From Stenotrophomonas sp. BIGb0135 (lineage in GTDB: Bacteria; Pseudomonadota; Gammaproteobacteria; Xanthomonadales; Xanthomonadaceae): 64,000 nt of DNA. The notes beneath the pieces were generated by a model. It saw only the letters and a list, made by a program, of their open reading frames with translations, had not been told where the DNA came from and did no database searches. Within the stretch, counting starts at the first letter, position 1. Every line of letters starts with the position of its first letter. A program made the translations under genes and the position numbers. This document shows, piece by piece, positions 1 to 9,479 of this stretch. The stretch spans positions 372,001 through 436,000 of the forward strand of contig NZ_JANUDX010000001.1 of the NCBI RefSeq assembly GCF_024810105.1, written 5' to 3'.

Positions 1-483
1 CCAGCCCATGTCACCCGGCCGCGGATCGCGCAGCACGTAGTCCGTGCCAGGCTCGGACAGCAGCCGCCGGATCTGCTCCATCGCCTCGACCAGTTGCGCC
101 CGGCCGGCGGCGCTGAGCGGGCCGAGCAGGCGCGCGCCGGCCGCGCTGGCGGCGGCGTCCAGTCGGTTGGATACGGTACGCCCGGCATCGGTCAAGACCA
201 GCACGCTGGCCCGTGCATCGTGCACGGCAGGCCGGCGCGCCAGCACACCGCGCGTTTCCAGTCCGGCCAGCAAGCGGCTCACGTAGCCGGCATTGAGGCG
301 CAACAGCCGGCACAGGTCGGCAGCGGTCACGCCGTCGCGGCCGGCCAGCTCGAGCAGCACCCGCACCTCGGTGGGGTTGAAATCACCGCGTACCAGGCCC
401 TCTTCCAGCATGGCGAGGTGGCGCGCGTAATCGCGGTTGAACGCCTGGAGGCGGGCCACGTCGTTGGTCAGGGCGTCGGACAT
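1..483 (-). CDS. MarR-GNAT fusion regulator/acetyltransferase, N-terminal part
   Basis: The frame is open from an ATG at 483 to the left edge of the window, giving 161 residues. Residues about 1-135 form a MarR-type winged helix: a leading helix (MSDALTNDVARLQAFNRDYA), a recognition region (LRLNAGYVSRLLAGLE) and a wing rich in charged residues (RPAVHDARASVLVLTDAG). The visible end (YVLRDPRPGDMGW) matches the start of the GNAT domain found in MarR-GNAT fusion proteins, so an acetyltransferase domain of roughly 150 residues should follow outside the window. Such fusions are predicted to bind DNA as MarR dimers and to acetylate an unidentified substrate. The gene is divergent from a TonB-dependent receptor, and palindromic boxes lie just upstream of its start, which suggests autoregulation or control of the receptor. 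The N-terminal call is secure; the GNAT half is inferred from the last dozen residues. Confidence 0.87.
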   Translation of the reverse strand, partial: MSDALTNDVARLQAFNRDYARHLAMLEEGLVRGDFNPTEVRVLLELAGRDGVTAADLCRLLRLNAGYVSRLLAGLETRGVLARRPAVHDARASVLVLTDAGRTVSNRLDAAASAAGARLLGPLSAAGRAQLVEAMEQIRRLLSEPGTDYVLRDPRPGDMGW

Positions 484-496
484 GCAGCTCCCCATG

Positions 497-530
497 AATG
501 CCTTTGGCAAGTATTGATTGCCTTTAGCAC
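497..530. promoter_or_regulatory. Candidate MarR operator: two TGCC-TTT-(G/A)GCA boxes 20 bp apart
   Basis: AATGCCTTTGGCAA at 497-510 contains the perfect inverted repeat TGCC-TTT-GGCA. It is repeated as ATTGCCTTTAGCAC at 517-530, starting exactly 20 bp (two helical turns) downstream. The pair lies 14-47 bp upstream of the MarR-GNAT start codon, in the divergent region shared with the TonB-dependent receptor. Short palindromic operators next to the regulator's own gene are typical of MarR proteins. The operator role is inferred. Confidence 0.5.
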
Positions 531-716
531 CTATACCAGCCTTTTTTGTGACCGCCTGCGAAGTGCATGAGGCACAAACGAAAGATGCGTTGCAGTACGG
601 TTTACGTTCTGTTAATTATTTGTGCAGCGCATCAGGGCCCTGGCGCGCAAGGAGAACCAACGGGATGACCCAGTAGACGAACGACACCTCCGACCCTCCA
701 ACTGCAAGGTGCATGC

Positions 717-3329
717 ATGAACGACCGCATTGGCAAGTGTGTTCACGCTCCAAACGCAATCTCGTCATTGGCATCTGCGGTACACGTGGCGCTGGCCGCC
801 ACGCTGTTGGCCACCAGCTCGGTCGCGCTGGCACAGGACAGCACACCTCCGGCCGCGCCGGAGGCCTCCACCCTCGACACGGTCTCGGTGTTGGGCAGCC
901 GCACCAAACCGCGCACCGTCTCGTCCTCGGCCGTGCCGATCGACATCATCAGCGGTGACGAATTCCGCAACCAGGGCGCCACCGACGCGCTGGACCAGCT
1001 GCGCGTGCTGGTGCCATCGTTCAACGTCAGCACCATCCCGATCGACGATGCCGCCAGCCTGGTGCGCCCGGCCAACCTGCGCGGCCTGCCGCCGGACAAC
1101 ACCCTGCTACTGGTCAACGGCAAGCGCTTCCATCGTGCCGCGGTGATCACCTTCCTCGGCCACGGTCTGTCCGACGGCGCGCAGGGCCCGGACCTGTCGG
1201 TGTTTCCGTCGCTGGCGCTGGAGCAGGTGGACGTGCTGCGCGATGGCGCCGCGGCCCAGTACGGCTCCGACGCGATCGCCGGTGTCATCAACTTCGGCCT
1301 GAAGAAGCTGCGCGAAGGCGGCAGTGCCGAGGTGTTCACCGGCAAGTACTACGAGGGCGACGGGCTCACCACCCAGTACTCGGCGCAGATCGGCCTGCCG
1401 CTGACGGCCCGCGGGTTTGCCACGCTCACCGCCGAATGGCGCAAGGCCGACGACACCTCGCGCAGCGTGCAGCGCGACGATGCCGCCGCGGCCATTGCCG
1501 CCGGCTACCCCGGCGTGGGCCAGCCCGCGCAGGTGTGGGGCTCGCCGCAGGTGGACAACGACCTCAAGCTGGTCGCCAACCTTGGCCTGACCACCGATGC
1601 GGTGGATTTCTACCTGTTCGGCAACTACGCCAAGCGCGACGTGGATGGCGGCTTCTACTTCCGCGACCCCACCGCCCGCTCGGGGGTGTACTCCAACGAC
1701 GGCGGCGACAGCCTGCTGGTCGGCAACCTCAATGGCGCCGGTGCCGGCGCCTGCCCGGGCATCGCGTTGCGCGATGGCGCCGGCAACCTGCTGCCGTACA
1801 GTTCGGTCAGCGGTGCGGTCGCCGCGCTGCCCTCCAACTGCTACACCTTCCTGTCCAGCCTGCCCGGCGGCTTCACCCCGCGCTTCGGCGGTTCGCTGGA
1901 GGACATGTCGCTGGTGGCCGGTGCCAAGGGCCTGTGGGGCGACTGGTACTGGGACGTAAGCGGCTCCTGGGGCCGCAACGACATCGACTTCATCATCTAC
2001 AACACGGTCAACGCGTCGTTGGGGCCGGACCAGCCCGAGGGCCTGCGGTTCCATCCCGGTGGCAACACCCAGACCGAGAAGAACCTCAACGTCGACGTGA
2101 GCCGTGATATCGCCACCAGCTTCACCAGCCAGCCGCTGCGCCTTGCACTGGGCGCGGAGTGGCGCGAGGAGAGCTTCAAGATCAGTCCCGGCGATGGCCC
2201 GTCCACCGCGATCGGCCCGCTCACCTCGCAGGGCTTCGCGCTGGGCTCCAACGGCTTCAACGGCTTCAGTTCGCGCACCGCCGGCACCTTCGACCGCCGC
2301 AACTGGGCGGCCTATGCGGACCTGGAGGCGCAGCTCACCGAGCGCGTGCTGCTGGCCGGCGCAGTGCGCTATGAGGACTACGATTCGTTCGGCAGCACCA
2401 CCACCGGCAAGTTGACCGCGCGCTTCGACGTCAACGAGCAGTTTGCCCTGCGCGGCGCCTTCAATACCGGCTTCCGCGCCCCCACCCCGGGGCAGGCCAA
2501 CATCAGCCAGATCAGCACCGTGTTCGGCGGCACCGCCCTGGAGGACATCGCCACGCTGCCGCCGACCAATGCCATCGCCCAGCTCAAGGGCGCCCAGCCG
2601 TTGACGCCGGAGAAGTCCAGGAACGCATCGCTGGGTGCGGTCTGGACCCACGGCGACTGGTTGGTGACCCTGGATGGCTACCAGATCAAGGTGAAGGACC
2701 GGATCGCGCTGAGCACCAGCTTCGTGGTCACCCCCGAAGAGCGCGCGGCGCTGGTGCTCGGCGGCAACCCCGAGGCGGCCTCGATCTCGCAGGTGACCTA
2801 CTTCGGCAATGCCTTCGACACCACCACCACCGGCGTGGACCTGGTGACCAGCTACAAGAGCAACCACTTCGGCGGCACCACCACCTACTCGCTGGCCGCC
2901 AACTGGAACCGCACCGAGGTGGACCGCTACGACACCGACTTCATCGATGCCGCGCGCGTGTACAAGCTGGAGAAGTCACTGCCCAGGACCAAGGGCTACT
3001 TCAGCATCCACCACCAGCGCAAGGTGTTCCACGCCAACCTGCGCCTGAACTACTACGGCTCCTGGTACGAGGACCACCTGGACAGCGGGGTGATTTCGGC
3101 CGCCGACGGCGGCCTGCCGATCTACGGCGGCAGCGCGCTGATCGTGGATGCCGACGTGGGCTGGACGTTCGACTCGGGGCTGTACGTCAGCGTTGGCGCG
3201 CAGAACCTGTTCGACCGGGTGCCGTCGAAGAACCCCTGGTCCGGCGTGGCCGGTGCGGAGTACCCGGTGCACTCGCCGTATGGCTTCAACGGCGGCTTCT
3301 ACTACGCGCGGGTGGGCTGGAAGTTCTGA
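717..3329 (+). CDS. TonB-dependent outer-membrane receptor
   Basis: This 870-residue protein imports a bulky substrate (siderophore, vitamin or glycan) across the outer membrane using TonB-ExbBD energy. It has a long n-region and hydrophobic signal peptide with probable cleavage after SSVALA near residue 40. A plug domain follows (TLDTVSVLGSR... NLRGLPPDNTLLLVNGKR... QYGSDAIAGVINF), then a beta-barrel ending in a terminal aromatic residue (RVGWKF), as barrel-assembly signals require. The ATG at 717 is preceded by AAGGT at a workable distance. The plug resembles the Xanthomonadaceae receptors used for carbohydrate or iron uptake, but nothing in the sequence fixes the ligand. It is divergent from the MarR-GNAT gene, a plausible regulator. 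Family assignment is very sure; substrate is unknown. Confidence 0.93.
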   Translation: MNDRIGKCVHAPNAISSLASAVHVALAATLLATSSVALAQDSTPPAAPEASTLDTVSVLGSRTKPRTVSSSAVPIDIISGDEFRNQGATDALDQLRVLVPSFNVSTIPIDDAASLVRPANLRGLPPDNTLLLVNGKRFHRAAVITFLGHGLSDGAQGPDLSVFPSLALEQVDVLRDGAAAQYGSDAIAGVINFGLKKLREGGSAEVFTGKYYEGDGLTTQYSAQIGLPLTARGFATLTAEWRKADDTSRSVQRDDAAAAIAAGYPGVGQPAQVWGSPQVDNDLKLVANLGLTTDAVDFYLFGNYAKRDVDGGFYFRDPTARSGVYSNDGGDSLLVGNLNGAGAGACPGIALRDGAGNLLPYSSVSGAVAALPSNCYTFLSSLPGGFTPRFGGSLEDMSLVAGAKGLWGDWYWDVSGSWGRNDIDFIIYNTVNASLGPDQPEGLRFHPGGNTQTEKNLNVDVSRDIATSFTSQPLRLALGAEWREESFKISPGDGPSTAIGPLTSQGFALGSNGFNGFSSRTAGTFDRRNWAAYADLEAQLTERVLLAGAVRYEDYDSFGSTTTGKLTARFDVNEQFALRGAFNTGFRAPTPGQANISQISTVFGGTALEDIATLPPTNAIAQLKGAQPLTPEKSRNASLGAVWTHGDWLVTLDGYQIKVKDRIALSTSFVVTPEERAALVLGGNPEAASISQVTYFGNAFDTTTTGVDLVTSYKSNHFGGTTTYSLAANWNRTEVDRYDTDFIDAARVYKLEKSLPRTKGYFSIHHQRKVFHANLRLNYYGSWYEDHLDSGVISAADGGLPIYGGSALIVDADVGWTFDSGLYVSVGAQNLFDRVPSKNPWSGVAGAEYPVHSPYGFNGGFYYARVGWKF

Positions 3330-3347
3330 TCGCAGGGGGCGAAGCGG

Positions 3348-3377
3348 CGCGGCGGGATCTGCCGGGATCCCGCCGCG
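3348..3377. terminator. GC-rich stem-loop between convergent genes
   Basis: CGCGGCGGGATC (3348-3359) and GATCCCGCCGCG (3366-3377) form a perfect 12-bp stem with a 6-nt loop. It starts 18 nt after the receptor stop codon and ends 6 nt from the end of the convergent histidine kinase gene. There is no T-run on either side, so it may be a transcript-end structure rather than a classic intrinsic terminator. Confidence 0.5.
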
Positions 3378-3383
3378 TGCTGC

Positions 3384-6239
3384 TCATGCGCCGTCGCCAA
3401 CCACCAGCGCACGCGCCCGTCGTTCCAGCTCCGCCGCGGTGAACGGCTTGGTCAACACCTGCATGCCGGGCTCCAACTGGCCGGCCCCCACCGCGGCGGA
3501 GGCGGCGTAGCCGGTGATGAACAGCACTGGCAGCGCCGGTCGCAGCTGGCGCCCGGCGTCGGCCACCTGGCGGCCATTGAGCCCGCCGGTCAGGCCAACG
3601 TCGGTGACCAGCAGGTCGATGCCCTCGTTGGACTGCAGGATCTCGATCGCGCGGCCACCTTCCGGCGCCTGCAGCACGCGGTAGCCGGAACTGGACAGCA
3701 CCTCGGTGACCAGTGCCCGGATCGCATCGTCGTCTTCCACCACCAGCACCGTGCCCACGTTGCCCGCCGGCGCCGCGCCGGCCTCATCGGGCGGCGTCGG
3801 CGTGGACGCGTCGGCGGCGTCACCGAGGAAACGCGGCAGGTAGAGGTGCACCGTGGTGCCCTGCCCGGGCTGCGAGTCGATCCGCACCTGGCCACCGGAC
3901 TGGCGGGTGAAACCATAGATCATCGACAGGCCCAGGCCGGTGCCCTGGCCGATGGGCTTGGTGGTGAAGAACGGTTCGAACGCCTTCTCGATGACCGCCG
4001 CGTCCATGCCGGTGCCGGTGTCGGCCACCGACAGCCGCACGTACTCGCCAGCGGGGATATCGAGCTGCGCAGCCGCCGGGTCGGCCAGGGCCACGTTGGC
4101 GGTGCCGATCGCCAGCGGGCCGCCCGCGGGCATCGCATCGCGGGCGTTGATGCACAGGTTGAGCAGCGCGTTTTCCAACTGCGGCACATCCACCAGCACC
4201 GCCCACGGCGCGGGGGCCAGGTCGGTGGAAATGGCGATGGACGGGCCCAGCGTGCGCGAGATGATATCGAGCATCCCGCCCACCATCACCTCCACCACCA
4301 CGGGGGTGGGCGCAAGGGTCTGTCGGCGCGAGAAGGCCAGCAGCCGCTGGGTCAACGCGGTGGCGCGGGCCGCACTGGCCTGTGCCATCTCCAGGTAGCG
4401 CCCCACGTCGTCGTAGCGTTGCTGGTCGATCCGCAGTTCCAGCAGTTCCAGTCCGACGGAGATGGAGGTCAGCAGGTTGTTGAAATCGTGCGCGAGACCG
4501 CCGGTCAGCTGCCCCACCGCTTCCATCTTCTGGCTCTGGCGCAGGCGCTCCTCGGCCACCTGCAGCTCGGCGCTGCGGGCCTGCACGCGCTCTTCCAGGG
4601 TCTGGGTGAGCTGGCGCAGCTGGGTTTCGGCCAGCCGGCGCTCGGTCACGTCCGAGGCCGTGCCGAACCACTCGGTCACCGCGCCGGCGTCATCCAGCAA
4701 TGGCACCGCGCGCATCAGCACCCATCGCACGCTGCCATCGGCCAGCAGGGCGCGGTGTTCCAGCCGCAGCGGCTGGCGCGTGGCCATCGCCTGGGCGATG
4801 GCGGCCTCCAGCAACGGGCGGTCGTCGGGGTGGACGCGCTCCTCCCGCCAGCCGGTGACCGCCGGCAAGGCCCCGTCCGCTGCACCGGCCCCGGCGATCG
4901 GCCGCATCTCCTGCCAGTCCGCCGACATCGCATACAGCGACTGCGACGAGGCACTCACCAGCGCACCCAGGCGGCGTTCGCTGTGGGCCAGTTCGCTGTT
5001 GGCACGTTGCTGCTCGGTGCGGTCGCCGAGCACCTTGACGAAGCCGCGCACCGCACCGTCGCTGTCGCGCAGGGCGGTCATCGCCCCGTTCGCCCAGAAA
5101 CGTTCGCCCGACCTGCGTTGCAACCAGCGCTCGCCGCTGACCCCGCCGGAGACCATGCAGGCCCGCTGGTTGGTTTCCAGCCGCCGGGCCTGGATGTCCT
5201 CCTCGGTATAGATGCGTTCCACGCTGCGCCCGAGCATCTCCGCTTCGGTCCAGCCGAAGAGGTGCTCGGCACCGGTATTCCACAGCGTCACCCTGCCCTC
5301 CATGTCCGAGGCCACGATGGCGTAGTCGCTGGCACTGTCGATGATCTGCCGGTGGCGCGCCTCGACGTCACGCATGGAGCGCTGCAACTGCACGTGCGGG
5401 GTGATATCCAGGCCCTGCACGAACACGCCGGCCGTGTGGCCGTCATCGCCGAGCACCGGCTGGAACACGATATCGAGCTGGCGCTGGCCGCTGGCGCGAT
5501 CGCCGGCGCTGGGGGGATCGTAGATGACCTCGCTGCCGATATAGGTTTCGCCGGTGCGGTACACCTGGTCCAGCAGCGGCAGGAAGCCCTGTTCGACCAC
5601 TTCGGGCAGCGCGTCGCGGATGCACGTGCCCGGCACCGCGCGGTCACCGACCAGGCGCTGGTAGCCCGGGTTGACCAGCTCGATGCGGTGCTCCGGCCCG
5701 CTGAGGAAGGCCATGAATATCGGCGATTTGTCGAACAGCGCGATCAGCCGCTCGTTCTCGCGGGCCAGCCGCTGCTGCGCCAACAGCACGTCGGTGACTT
5801 CCTTGGTGACGCAGAACGCGCCGCCGACGCTGCCGTCATCCAGATAGAGGGGCGAGAACGAAAAGGTCCACCAGGTGTCCTCCGGCACGCCGCGGCGGCT
5901 CATCGCCACCGGCATGTTCTCGAACCGCGAGGACTCGCCGGCAAAGGCGGCCTCGATCGGCGCACGCACCGCGTCCCAGGCATCGGCCCACAGTTCGCGC
6001 AACGGCGCGCCCAGCGCACCCTCCAGGCGTGGGCCCAGGATGGGGCGGTAGGCATCGTTGAAGAAAAACGTCAGCGCCGTGCCCCATACCACGTACATGC
6101 TTTCCGGCGAGGCCAGCATCAGGTTCACCGCATTGCGCAGCGCGCCGGGCCAGGTGTCCACCGGCCCCAGCGGCGTGGCCTGCCAGTCATGCCGACGGAC
6201 CTGCTCGGCCATCGGCCCGGTGCCACCGGGGAAGTGCAC
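3384..6239 (-). CDS. PAS-type hybrid sensor histidine kinase with C-terminal receiver
   Basis: About 951 residues with no membrane segments, so a cytoplasmic sensor. The N-terminal half holds several PAS/PAC-type sensing domains (motifs such as [19 protein letters not shown]). A coiled coil ([19 protein letters not shown]) leads to the HisKA H-box [11 protein letters not shown] with phospho-accepting His at about residue 584. The ATPase N-box ([10 protein letters not shown]) and G-boxes (DTGTGMD, GTGLGLS) follow. A receiver domain ends the protein ([12 protein letters not shown]... LLVTDVGL, phospho-Asp about residue 880). The frame stays open to an ATG at 6386, but that codon sits inside the terminator hairpin of the upstream gene. 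I therefore prefer the GTG at 6239, which begins the family's usual [19 protein letters not shown]; an ATG at 6212 is the alternative. No separate response regulator is adjacent, so output probably passes through phosphotransfer. Confidence 0.88.
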   Translation of the reverse strand: MHFPGGTGPMAEQVRRHDWQATPLGPVDTWPGALRNAVNLMLASPESMYVVWGTALTFFFNDAYRPILGPRLEGALGAPLRELWADAWDAVRAPIEAAFAGESSRFENMPVAMSRRGVPEDTWWTFSFSPLYLDDGSVGGAFCVTKEVTDVLLAQQRLARENERLIALFDKSPIFMAFLSGPEHRIELVNPGYQRLVGDRAVPGTCIRDALPEVVEQGFLPLLDQVYRTGETYIGSEVIYDPPSAGDRASGQRQLDIVFQPVLGDDGHTAGVFVQGLDITPHVQLQRSMRDVEARHRQIIDSASDYAIVASDMEGRVTLWNTGAEHLFGWTEAEMLGRSVERIYTEEDIQARRLETNQRACMVSGGVSGERWLQRRSGERFWANGAMTALRDSDGAVRGFVKVLGDRTEQQRANSELAHSERRLGALVSASSQSLYAMSADWQEMRPIAGAGAADGALPAVTGWREERVHPDDRPLLEAAIAQAMATRQPLRLEHRALLADGSVRWVLMRAVPLLDDAGAVTEWFGTASDVTERRLAETQLRQLTQTLEERVQARSAELQVAEERLRQSQKMEAVGQLTGGLAHDFNNLLTSISVGLELLELRIDQQRYDDVGRYLEMAQASAARATALTQRLLAFSRRQTLAPTPVVVEVMVGGMLDIISRTLGPSIAISTDLAPAPWAVLVDVPQLENALLNLCINARDAMPAGGPLAIGTANVALADPAAAQLDIPAGEYVRLSVADTGTGMDAAVIEKAFEPFFTTKPIGQGTGLGLSMIYGFTRQSGGQVRIDSQPGQGTTVHLYLPRFLGDAADASTPTPPDEAGAAPAGNVGTVLVVEDDDAIRALVTEVLSSSGYRVLQAPEGGRAIEILQSNEGIDLLVTDVGLTGGLNGRQVADAGRQLRPALPVLFITGYAASAAVGAGQLEPGMQVLTKPFTAAELERRARALVVGDGA

Positions 6240-6374
6240 GCCGGCCGCGCTCAAACGGCAGGCTCCGGCAACGCGCGGGTCGGCGCCGCGCACGCGCGGG
6301 CGGCAGGCAATACGGGGACAGGCAACATCGGAACACCGGACCTTGGGCTGGAAGCGTTGCAGACGCAGACGAAA

Positions 6375-6398
6375 GGCGGCTGGCATCTGCCAGCCGCC
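6375..6398 (-). terminator. Intrinsic-type terminator of the sorbosone dehydrogenase transcript
   Basis: GGCGGCTGGC and GCCAGCCGCC form a perfect 10-bp stem with a 4-nt loop. On the minus strand it is followed at once by TTTCGTCT. It lies about 85 nt past the stop codon of the minus-strand dehydrogenase gene and upstream of the histidine kinase, so it separates two same-strand units and argues against a kinase start at 6386. Confidence 0.72.
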
Positions 6399-6481
6399 CG
6401 TGATGGGTCAGCAATTTACGCCAATCGCGGCAATACCGCGTCAACGCAGGCGCGCCTCCTCGTGCGCGCCTGCAGGGCGGC

Positions 6482-7798
6482 TCAGCGCGGCGCCGCGGGC
6501 ACCGTAACGGGGGTGATGCGCCAGATCGTGTTGGCCAGGTCGTCGGCCACGATCAATGCCCCGCGCGGGTCCACCGTGACTCCCACCGGGCGGCCGCGCG
6601 TGCGGCCATCCTCACCGCGGAATCCGGACACCACATCGACCGGCGCGCCCGCCGGACGCCCGTTGCTGAAGGGCACGAAGACGACCTTGTAACCCACCGG
6701 CGGGTTGCGATTCCAGCTGCCGTGTTCGCCGACGAACACACCGTCGGCGAACGGCGCGCCCATCGCCGGCGTGGAGAACGCCACGCCGAGCGCAGCCACG
6801 TGCGAGCCCAGCGCGTAATCCGGCGCGATCGCCGAGGCCACCTTCTGCGGGTTCTGCGGCATCACCCGGGTGTCCACGTTCTTGCCCCAGTAGCTGTAGG
6901 GCCAGCCGTAGAAGCCGCCCTCGCGCACCGAGGTGAGGTAATCGGGCACCAGGTTGGGGCCGATCTCGTCGCGCTCGTTGACCACCGCCCACAGCGCACC
7001 GGTGCCGGGTTGGATCGCCAGCGCGGTGGGGTTGCGCAGGCCGGTCGCAAAGGGCCGGTGCGCGCCGGTGGCGGCGTCGATCTGCCAGACCTGGGCGCGG
7101 TCCAGTTCCACCGCCATGCCGCGCTCGGTGATGTTGCTGTTGGAGCCGATGCCCACGTACAGGTAACGGCCATCGGCGCTGGCGGCCAGCGACTTGGTCC
7201 AGTGGTGGTTGATGGCCGACGGCAGGTCGGTGACCTTGGTCGGCGGTGCGGCCGCGCGGGTCTGGCCGGGCTGGTAGTCGAAACGGACCAGCGCATCCTG
7301 GTTGGCGACGTAGATCGCATTGCCGATCATGGCCAGGCCATAGGGCGCGTTGAGCTTGTCGGCGAACACCGTCTTCATTTCGTACACGCCGTCGCCGTCG
7401 GCATCGCGCAGCAGGGTCAGGCGGTTGCCGCTCTTGACCGCGGTATTGCCCTTGGCCTTGATTTTGCCGGCAATCACGTCCTTGGGCTTGAGGTTGGGCG
7501 CGCTGCCACCGCGTCCCTCGGCCACCAGGATGTCGCCGTTGGGCAGCACCAGGGTCTGCCGCGGGATGGCCAGGTCGGTGGCAATCGCGCTGATGCGGTA
7601 GCCGTTGGGCACGGTGGGCACGCGGTCGCCCCATGCGGCCGGCTTGGCGATGGTCATGTCCGGCATCACGCCACGGTGCGGCGCGGGCAGCTCGGGCGTG
7701 GCGCCGATCTGGTTCAGCGGCGGGGCCTTCTGGCTGCACGCGGCCAGCGCGGCGGCCAGCAGGGAGACGGCAAGGATCCGAACGGTACGGCGGTTCAT
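6482..7798 (-). CDS. PQQ-type sorbosone/glucose dehydrogenase family lipoprotein
   Basis: This 438-residue protein has a lipoprotein signal peptide (MNRRTVRILAVSLLAAALAACS), so the mature protein should be anchored by Cys20 on the periplasmic face of the envelope. The body matches the GSDH / L-sorbosone dehydrogenase six-bladed propeller family: LPNGDILVAEGRGG near the start, GLRNPTALAIQPGTGALW, the diagnostic VNERDEIG... PDYLTSVREGGFYGWPYSYWG, and FVGEHGSWNR. These proteins use pyrroloquinoline quinone to oxidise sugars or aldoses in the periplasm. The ATG at 7798 is chosen because GGGAGGT precedes it and because it overlaps the upstream gene stop by four bases (ATGA). The frame is open further upstream, but that stretch only overlaps the membrane-protein gene. 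No PQQ biosynthesis gene is in view. Confidence 0.87.
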   Translation of the reverse strand: MNRRTVRILAVSLLAAALAACSQKAPPLNQIGATPELPAPHRGVMPDMTIAKPAAWGDRVPTVPNGYRISAIATDLAIPRQTLVLPNGDILVAEGRGGSAPNLKPKDVIAGKIKAKGNTAVKSGNRLTLLRDADGDGVYEMKTVFADKLNAPYGLAMIGNAIYVANQDALVRFDYQPGQTRAAAPPTKVTDLPSAINHHWTKSLAASADGRYLYVGIGSNSNITERGMAVELDRAQVWQIDAATGAHRPFATGLRNPTALAIQPGTGALWAVVNERDEIGPNLVPDYLTSVREGGFYGWPYSYWGKNVDTRVMPQNPQKVASAIAPDYALGSHVAALGVAFSTPAMGAPFADGVFVGEHGSWNRNPPVGYKVVFVPFSNGRPAGAPVDVVSGFRGEDGRTRGRPVGVTVDPRGALIVADDLANTIWRITPVTVPAAPR

Positions 7799-8211
7799 CG
7801 CACACCTCCCACGCGCAGGCTGGCAAACCCGATCCAGGTGGCCAGCAAGGCCAGCACGGTAACGATCACCGACCACACCAGCGCACCGGGCATGATCGCC
7901 CAGGCGTCGCGGGCGTGATGCAGTGCGTTGATGAAGCCGACCACCCAGGTGGCAGCCAGCACCAGCACATACCCCAGGCGGCGCGTGCGCCGGACCAGGC
8001 CGACGATGCCGCACAACAGCGCCAGCGTGGTGAACACCATCGCCCCCACCAGCAGCCAGGCAGCGAAGTTGGCCCACTGGATTTCGTAGCTGCTCCAGTA
8101 GGCGTAATCAGCCAGCAGCGCGCCGAGGAACAGCGGCAACACGCCGCCCAGCACCGCGGCGTGGAACGGATGGATGGCCCAGGATCGGGGCGGGACGGCA
8201 GTGGACACCAT
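7795..8211 (-). CDS. DUF2231-type four-helix membrane protein
   Basis: This 138-residue protein has four hydrophobic segments and begins WAIHPFHAAVLGGVLPLFLGALLADYAY, which fits the DUF2231 family of small inner-membrane proteins. Function is unknown; some family members sit beside heme or quinone oxidoreductases. The start is supported by GAGGAG nine bases upstream. Its stop overlaps the start of the sorbosone dehydrogenase by ATGA, so the two are almost certainly translated from one message. A role as membrane partner of the periplasmic dehydrogenase is an inference from this coupling. Confidence 0.8.
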   Translation of the reverse strand: MVSTAVPPRSWAIHPFHAAVLGGVLPLFLGALLADYAYWSSYEIQWANFAAWLLVGAMVFTTLALLCGIVGLVRRTRRLGYVLVLAATWVVGFINALHHARDAWAIMPGALVWSVIVTVLALLATWIGFASLRVGGVR

Positions 8212-8358
8212 GGCTGTCTCCTCGGGAACGCGGATACGGAAGCCTGGATGCTGCCAGCGCCGGCGGCTGCGTGGCGTGATGCTACGACCAGCGGCGGCCG
8301 GGCTTGCCCCTCCGCAGCACCAGCAGCGCCACGCGCCGGTGGGCCACCGTGTCCTCGC

Positions 8359-8619
8359 TCAGTACTGCCGCACCGCGCTCGCCGCCAGGTGGCGTTCGGC
8401 GTCGGTCACCGACGCCACCCGCGCCACCGTGAGCACCGACCACACCGGCAGCCGCCACTGCGGATCGACCACCTTGTGCAGCACCGCCACCTGCAGGACT
8501 CCGTCGGCGTGCTGCACGATCCGCTCCAGCCGCTCCGGTTCGGCACGATAATGCTCGGACACCACCACCTCGCCCGCGATGGGCGCGAACATCCAGATGC
8601 CGCCGTGCTTCTCTTCCAT
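8359..8619 (-). CDS. Small hypothetical protein
   Basis: This 86-residue, probably cytoplasmic protein has no signal peptide or membrane segment and no family I recognise. It begins MEEKHGGIWMFAPIAGEVVV and has acidic and basic residues evenly mixed. A purine-rich AGGGACGGGC lies just before the ATG. Composition looks like a folded small protein and codon use matches its neighbours. It is about 150 nt upstream of the DUF2231 gene on the same strand and could be co-transcribed. No strong evidence of function. Confidence 0.55.
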   Translation of the reverse strand: MEEKHGGIWMFAPIAGEVVVSEHYRAEPERLERIVQHADGVLQVAVLHKVVDPQWRLPVWSVLTVARVASVTDAERHLAASAVRQY

Positions 8620-8914
8620 GCCCGTCCCTGTGCCGCGCCGACGCGGGTGGCCGGATCGCTCGCCCGTGCCGGCATTCTATCCCGCCGTGCCACTTGTGCC
8701 GGCAGGCCCTCGCCGCGTCGCGTCGTTCTGGTGCCGCTGCGCCGCTGATACGCGGGTGCTGCATCCTGGGGCGACACGCACGTTCACGGCAGGCTCGTGG
8801 CGGATGCGCATCCGGGCAGGGTCCAATGCGCCCATCCGACGGTGACGGGGGACGTGGCGCCGATGGGGCCGGCAGGCGAGTGGCTATCGGTGGGTGGGCC
8901 ACCTGGCCGCGCGA

Positions 8915-9244
8915 TCAGTGCGCGCCGGCACCGGGAAGCGCGGTGGCCGCGTCCCGAACCTCGGGGCAACGCGTTTCATAGCCGGCCAGTGGCAGCGCCT
9001 CGATCTGTCTGGCCAGCGCCTGCGGATGGTCGGTGCGCGCGACCGCAGCGGCGATGGACTGGATCGCGCTGGTGTAGCACAGGCCCGCGTCGACCTGCCG
9101 GGAGAATGCGCCGAGCCAGAAAAATACCGGCGCCACGCTGGCGATGAGCGCGATCCCGATCCACCGACGGGGACCCGACGTGTCCCGGGCCGTCAGCAGA
9201 TAGGCCAACGCCATCACGATCAACCCCACGCACATCATCAGCAT
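8915..9244 (-). CDS. Small two-helix membrane protein, unknown
   Basis: This 109-residue protein has two N-terminal hydrophobic helices (MCVGLIVMALAYLLT and WIGIALIASVAPVFFWLGAF) and a soluble tail with two cysteines (GLCYTSAIQ, ETRCPEV) that could form a periplasmic disulfide. AAGGA lies eight bases before the ATG. I do not recognise the family. It is divergent from the small lipoprotein at 9480. The roughly 300 nt between it and the next minus gene (8620-8914) show no convincing coding sequence or structure. Confidence 0.58.
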   Translation of the reverse strand: MLMMCVGLIVMALAYLLTARDTSGPRRWIGIALIASVAPVFFWLGAFSRQVDAGLCYTSAIQSIAAAVARTDHPQALARQIEALPLAGYETRCPEVRDAATALPGAGAH

Positions 9245-9479
9245 CGCGGCCTTCCTTGTTCCCTTCCCTGGGCGCGGGTATCACCTGCAGCCGACACCGT
9301 TGGCCACACGTTGGCACGCGGGTACCCGGGCTGGGGACGAGGCGCCGGCGGGTGCAGCCGTGGCTGCGGAGCGGACCGTTGCCGGCCGCTGCCGCCCTGC
9401 TGCTTTCACGGGCCGATCATTGCCCGGGCGCGGTAATACGCCGGTGCAACATCGCCCTTCCCTCCTGCCAGGAATGCGT

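Noticed and set aside
6240..6386. N-terminal extension of the hybrid kinase to an ATG at 6386
   Set aside because: The codon lies in the terminator hairpin loop of the upstream gene and the added 49 residues are Arg/Ala/Pro-rich without similarity to the family.
3846..6692. A 948-codon open frame opposite the hybrid histidine kinase
   Set aside because: It is His/Gln/Arg-rich shadow sequence without ribosome site or domains, whereas the opposite strand holds complete kinase motifs.
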